A DNA stretch of 8,389 nucleotides from Alistipes sp. (lineage in GTDB: Bacteria > Bacteroidota > Bacteroidia > Bacteroidales > Rikenellaceae), in the NCBI GenBank assembly GCA_029065825.1, contig JAIEHQ010000062.1, positions 1 to 8,389 of the forward strand, read 5' to 3'. How positions within the stretch are numbered: position 1 is the stretch's first letter; each line of letters opens with the position of its first letter. The notes under the pieces are model-generated. The model searched no databases. It had not been told where the DNA came from and worked only from the letters and a program-made list of their open reading frames with translations. Made by a program: the position numbers and the translations under genes. Shown one piece after another: positions 5,664 to 8,389 of this stretch.

Positions 5664-7310
5664 ATGCTGCGCCGCCTCAAAGTCGAAAACTACGCCCTGA
5701 TCGACCGGCTCGAACTGGAGCTGGACGAACGCCTGAACATCATCACGGGCGAAACCGGTGCCGGCAAGTCGATACTGCTCGGTGCCCTGGGGCTGCTGCT
5801 GGGCAACAAGAACGAAGGCGCGACGCTCAAGGACACGGAGCGCAACTGCCTGATCGAAGGAACCTTCGAACTCACCAACGAGGAACTTCGCGACTTCTTC
5901 GACCGCAACGACCTCGATTACGCCCGCGAGACGACGCTCACGCGGCAGATTACCCCCTCGGGCAAAAGCCGCTCGTTCATCAACGACACCCCCGTGCCGC
6001 TCGCCCTGCTGCGCGAGTTGGGCACGCAGCTGATCGACATCCACTCCCAGCACCAGAACCTGATTCTCGGTTCGGAGTCGTTCCGCACCCGAGCGCTCGA
6101 CACGCTGGCGGGCAACGGCGAGACGCTCGCCCGATACGCCGCCGCCTACGCCCGCCTCGGCACGCTGCGCCAGCAGCTGGCACACCTGCGCGAAGAGGCC
6201 GAGGCCAACCGCAAGGACGAGGAATGGCTCGCCTTTCAGGTCGAGGAGCTGCGCGCCGCACGCCTCAGGGAGGGCGAGCAGCAGGAGCTGGAACAGGAGC
6301 TGGAGGTACTTTCCAATGCCGACCGCATCGTCGAGACGCTCGCGGCACTGCGCAACGCGCTCGACGACGAGCAGACCGGCATCCTCGTGCAGCTCAAGGG
6401 CAGCGAAACGGCGCTCCGCCACCTGTCCGCACACTACCCCTTCGCCGCCGACACGGCCGTCCGGCTGCGCTCCGCACTGGAAGAACTCAAGGACGTAAGC
6501 GCCGCCGCCGCACACCAGAGCGAGCGGCTCGATGCCGATCCCGAGCGGTTCGAGAAGATCAACGCCCGCCTGGGCACCATCTATTCGCTCTGCCAGAAAC
6601 ACCGCGCCGCCGACCTCGGCGAACTGCTGACCGTACAGGCCGGCTACGAGGCGCGCCTGAGCACCATCACGCACGGCGACGAGGCGATCGCAGCTCTCGC
6701 AGCCGAGCATGCCGCAGCCGAGCAGGAGGCCCGCGCACTGGCCGAGACGCTCCGCGCGGCCCGCGAAAAGGCCGCCCCCGGCTTCGGGGAGGAGATCGCC
6801 GAGACGCTCGCACAGCTGGGCATGCCCGAAGCACGATTCGTCGTGCGCATCGCGCCGGTCGAGGAGCTGACACCGACGGGTGCCGACCGCATCGACTTTC
6901 TCTTCTCGGCCAACGGGAACCTTGCCCCGCAACCGGCCGACCGCATCGCCTCCGGCGGCGAGATCTCGCGCGTGATGCTGGCGCTCAAGGCACTGCTCGC
7001 CCGCCGCACGGCGCTGCCGACGATCGTTTTCGACGAAATCGACACCGGCGTATCGGGCCGCATCGCCGATGCGATGGGACGCATCATCGACTCGCTCGCC
7101 CGCTCGATGCAGGTGGTGGACATCACCCACCTGCCCCAGGTAGCCTCGAAGGGCGACACCCACTTCGTCGTCTATAAGGACGGCGCAGGCAGCCACATCC
7201 GCCGGCTCGACCCGCAGGAGCGCATTACCGAAATCGCCAAAATGCTCTCCGGCAGCCGGATTACCGACGCGGCACTGAGCCAGGCCGAAATCCTGCTCGG
7301 ACGCGGGTAG
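5664..7310 (+). CDS. recN: DNA repair protein RecN
   Basis: RecN is an SMC-like ATPase that gathers and holds broken DNA ends during recombinational double-strand-break repair, acting on the nucleoid with RecA. The 548-residue length is standard. The N-terminal head carries LRRLKVENYALIDRLELEL and Walker A GETGAGKS (29-36), followed by FINDTPVPLALLRELG and the family marker IDIHSQHQNLIL. The middle (about 150-370) is Glu/Ala/Arg-rich coiled coil. The C-terminal head carries the ABC signature ASGGEISRVMLALK (Ser430-Gly-Gly-Glu433) and Walker B TIVFDEIDTGVSG (Asp457, Glu458), then VVDITHLPQVAS with the conserved switch His. The ATG at 5664 begins 6 nt after the coaBC stop, so the two genes are very likely co-transcribed and perhaps translationally linked. 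All catalytic motifs are intact. Confidence 0.97.
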   Translation: MLRRLKVENYALIDRLELELDERLNIITGETGAGKSILLGALGLLLGNKNEGATLKDTERNCLIEGTFELTNEELRDFFDRNDLDYARETTLTRQITPSGKSRSFINDTPVPLALLRELGTQLIDIHSQHQNLILGSESFRTRALDTLAGNGETLARYAAAYARLGTLRQQLAHLREEAEANRKDEEWLAFQVEELRAARLREGEQQELEQELEVLSNADRIVETLAALRNALDDEQTGILVQLKGSETALRHLSAHYPFAADTAVRLRSALEELKDVSAAAAHQSERLDADPERFEKINARLGTIYSLCQKHRAADLGELLTVQAGYEARLSTITHGDEAIAALAAEHAAAEQEARALAETLRAAREKAAPGFGEEIAETLAQLGMPEARFVVRIAPVEELTPTGADRIDFLFSANGNLAPQPADRIASGGEISRVMLALKALLARRTALPTIVFDEIDTGVSGRIADAMGRIIDSLARSMQVVDITHLPQVASKGDTHFVVYKDGAGSHIRRLDPQERITEIAKMLSGSRITDAALSQAEILLGRG

Positions 7311-7371
7311 CCCCGAACAGAAACCCCGAAAAGGAGCATCTCCCGAAACCCCTTATCTCATTCCTAACCCC

Positions 7372-8070
7372 ATGAAAAAGAACGACCTGATCTTCATCGC
7401 CGCAACCCTCGTCCTGCTCGCTCCGTTCTTCGCCTGCGAAACGGTTTACCAAGGCTATACGGCTTTCAACGCCACCCATCCCTACATCACGGCCTTCCTC
7501 AAGTTCGCCATCCTGGCCACCGCCGGCGAGGCCATCGGCCTGCGCATCAAAACCGGATCGTACAACGAGAAGGGATTCGGTCTCATCCCCCGCGCCGCGA
7601 TCTGGGGTCTGCTGGGCGTGTGGATCGCCGTCGTGATGAAGATCCTCTCGTCGGGCGTGCCCCTCTTCGCCGAAGCGCTCGGCATCGAAGGAATCGCCGA
7701 AGCCATGCACGGCGGATTCTCGCCCCTGAAGTTCGTCGGCGCGTTCCTCATCAGCCTGACGATGAACACCACTTTCGCGCCGGTCTTCATGACGCTCCAC
7801 AAGATTACCGACACCCACATCCTCGAAAACGGCGGCTCCCTGCGGGCGCTCGTGCGACCCATCCCCGTCGGCCGGATCATCGCGTCGCTCAACTGGAAAG
7901 TCCAGTGGGACTTCGTCTTCAAGCGGACGATTCCGCTCTTCTGGATCCCGGCCCACACCGTCACGTTCCTCCTCCCGCCGCACTACCAGGTGCTCTGCGC
8001 CGCACTGCTGGGCGTGATGCTCGGCATCCTGCTCTCGGTGGCCGCCGTGATGGGACGCAACCGGAAATAA
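7372..8070 (+). CDS. Integral membrane protein, Mpv17/PMP22-like
   Basis: The 232-residue product is strongly hydrophobic, with likely membrane segments near residues 6-22, 38-57, 74-97, 121-140, 186-203 and 207-227, and a basic C-terminus (GRNRK). The C-terminal part, FVFKRTIPLFWIPAHTVTF (181-199) followed by LLPPHYQVL, resembles the conserved Mpv17/PMP22 core, where W-P-x-x-Q-x-x-N-F-x-x-V-P precedes an aromatic/Arg segment and a final helix. NTTFAPVFMTLHKITD (132-147) resembles that family's G-P-x-x-H segment. Eukaryotic Mpv17 proteins form small inner-membrane channels; I know no established role for the bacterial versions, so no function is proposed. It begins 61 nt after recN in a gap with no recognisable promoter and ends at its own terminator, so it may be the last gene of the bamD transcript or separate. 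The family call rests on motif resemblance only. Confidence 0.65.
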   Translation: MKKNDLIFIAATLVLLAPFFACETVYQGYTAFNATHPYITAFLKFAILATAGEAIGLRIKTGSYNEKGFGLIPRAAIWGLLGVWIAVVMKILSSGVPLFAEALGIEGIAEAMHGGFSPLKFVGAFLISLTMNTTFAPVFMTLHKITDTHILENGGSLRALVRPIPVGRIIASLNWKVQWDFVFKRTIPLFWIPAHTVTFLLPPHYQVLCAALLGVMLGILLSVAAVMGRNRK

Positions 8071-8097
8071 AGCCGACGGACATCGTCACAACCCAAA

Positions 8098-8135
8098 GCG
8101 CGGGCTGCCCTCACCGGTACGGCCCGCGCCTTTTT
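8098..8135 (+). terminator. Intrinsic terminator after the Mpv17-like gene
   Basis: GCGCGGGCTG (8098-8107) pairs with CGGCCCGCGC (8120-8129), with one T-G wobble, across a 12-nt loop, and is followed by C and five T's (8131-8135). An AAA precedes the left arm. The hairpin starts 28 nt after the stop codon and closes the upstream transcript. A second short GC-rich palindrome (8150-8163) lies just beyond it, but an A-run and not a T-run follows that one. Confidence 0.88.
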
Positions 8136-8254
8136 CGTACCCGCCCCTCCGCCGCTGGCGGCGCACCGAAAAAAAACGATGAATTTTCGCACTCCGCTAA
8201 ATCTTTTCGCCCTCAGGAGCGTCTCTTCTGTAAAAACCCCTAAAACCGACAATC

Positions 8255-8389
8255 ATGAAAGAACGCAACCCGAAACTCGCCCTCCTGGAACGGATCGTGG
8301 AGCGGGAGCAGGAGCGGCTCTTCCGATTCGCCTGCCTGCGCACGGGTTCCCGGGCCGATGCCGAGGACATCGTACAGGAGGTGCTGCTC
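8255..8389 (+). CDS. RNA polymerase sigma-70 family factor, ECF-like, 3' end beyond the window
   Basis: Forty-five codons run to the window edge without a stop. Residues 10-45 match sigma region 2.1-2.2: a leading amphipathic helix, then QERLFRFACLRTGSRADAED and IVQEVLL. The arrangement L-F-R-F-A-x-x-x-x-x-x-x-x-A-D-A-E-D-I-V-Q-E-V is the core-polymerase-binding helix pattern of ECF sigma factors. The short N-terminus before region 2 also fits an ECF factor and not a primary sigma factor. The ATG at 8255 has no Shine-Dalgarno and follows an A-rich leader (TAAAACCGACAATC). It lies 119 nt after the preceding terminator, so it should have its own promoter, but I see no good TTTG/TAnnTTTG pair in that gap. 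An anti-sigma factor often follows such genes, which cannot be checked here. Confidence 0.85.
   Translation, partial: MKERNPKLALLERIVEREQERLFRFACLRTGSRADAEDIVQEVLL

Noticed and set aside
4260..7196. A 978-codon open frame on the - strand opposite rpoZ, coaBC and recN
   Set aside because: It lies wholly opposite three well-recognised genes, its translation is low-complexity Arg/Gly/Val/Glu-rich sequence with no domain I recognise, and such long antisense frames are expected in GC-rich genes with strong third-position bias.
8150..8163. GC-rich palindrome CGCCGCTGGCGGCG after the second terminator
   Set aside because: It is followed by an A-run, not a T-run, and has only a very small loop, so it is not a convincing terminator on the + strand; no gene on the - strand would use it.
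8176..8207. Possible promoter for the sigma factor gene, with AATCTTTT (8200-8207) as -7 box
   Set aside because: Only four of six consensus positions match, and no TTTG or TTG lies 19-21 nt upstream.

Overview
The window looks like ordinary core chromosome from a GC-rich member of the Bacteroidales, most likely Alistipes or a close Rikenellaceae relative. This rests on gene content and order (bamD, a Bacteroidetes-type omega subunit, coaBC, recN), on start codons that mostly lack Shine-Dalgarno sequences and often follow A-rich leaders, on a textbook Bacteroidetes promoter (TTTG, 20 nt, TAACTTTG), and on high GC by eye. The genus is an inference. I see no mobile element, CRISPR array, tRNA or rRNA. 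All eight genes I can support lie on the + strand.

Layout. Bases 1-1904 hold the 3' part of a class A penicillin-binding protein (PBP1A-like). It lacks most of its glycosyltransferase domain and carries an in-frame TAG at 27-29, just inside the window edge. Bases 2014-3021 encode aspartate-semialdehyde dehydrogenase (asd), closed by a strong 15-bp intrinsic terminator at 3059-3094. A clear promoter (3197-3228) and a leader hairpin (3230-3252) precede a tight four-gene run: bamD (3270-4097), an rpoZ-type omega gene (4118-4438), coaBC (4461-5657) and recN (5664-7310), with gaps of 20, 22 and 6 nt. A Mpv17/PMP22-like membrane protein follows (7372-8070) with its own terminator (8098-8135). The window ends in the first 45 codons of a sigma-70 family (ECF-like) factor (8255-8389).

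How the genes relate. Asd makes aspartate semialdehyde, the branch point to diaminopimelate/lysine and threonine/methionine, so it supplies precursors for the wall that PBP1A polymerises. BamD works in outer-membrane protein assembly, omega in RNA polymerase, CoaBC in coenzyme A synthesis and RecN in double-strand-break repair. Their shared transcript is a conserved housekeeping grouping and not a single pathway.

No new multi-gene system is evident. Points worth a second look are the amber codon at the start of the PBP1A homology, an in-frame A AAA AAG slippery heptamer in a ten-A run exactly at the CoaC/CoaB linker with a -1 frame stop 12 nt after it, the CoaC domain with Asp125 and Ser158 in place of the usual Asn and Cys, the hairpin at the expected 5' end of the bamD transcript, and the absence of an intervening gene between coaBC and recN.
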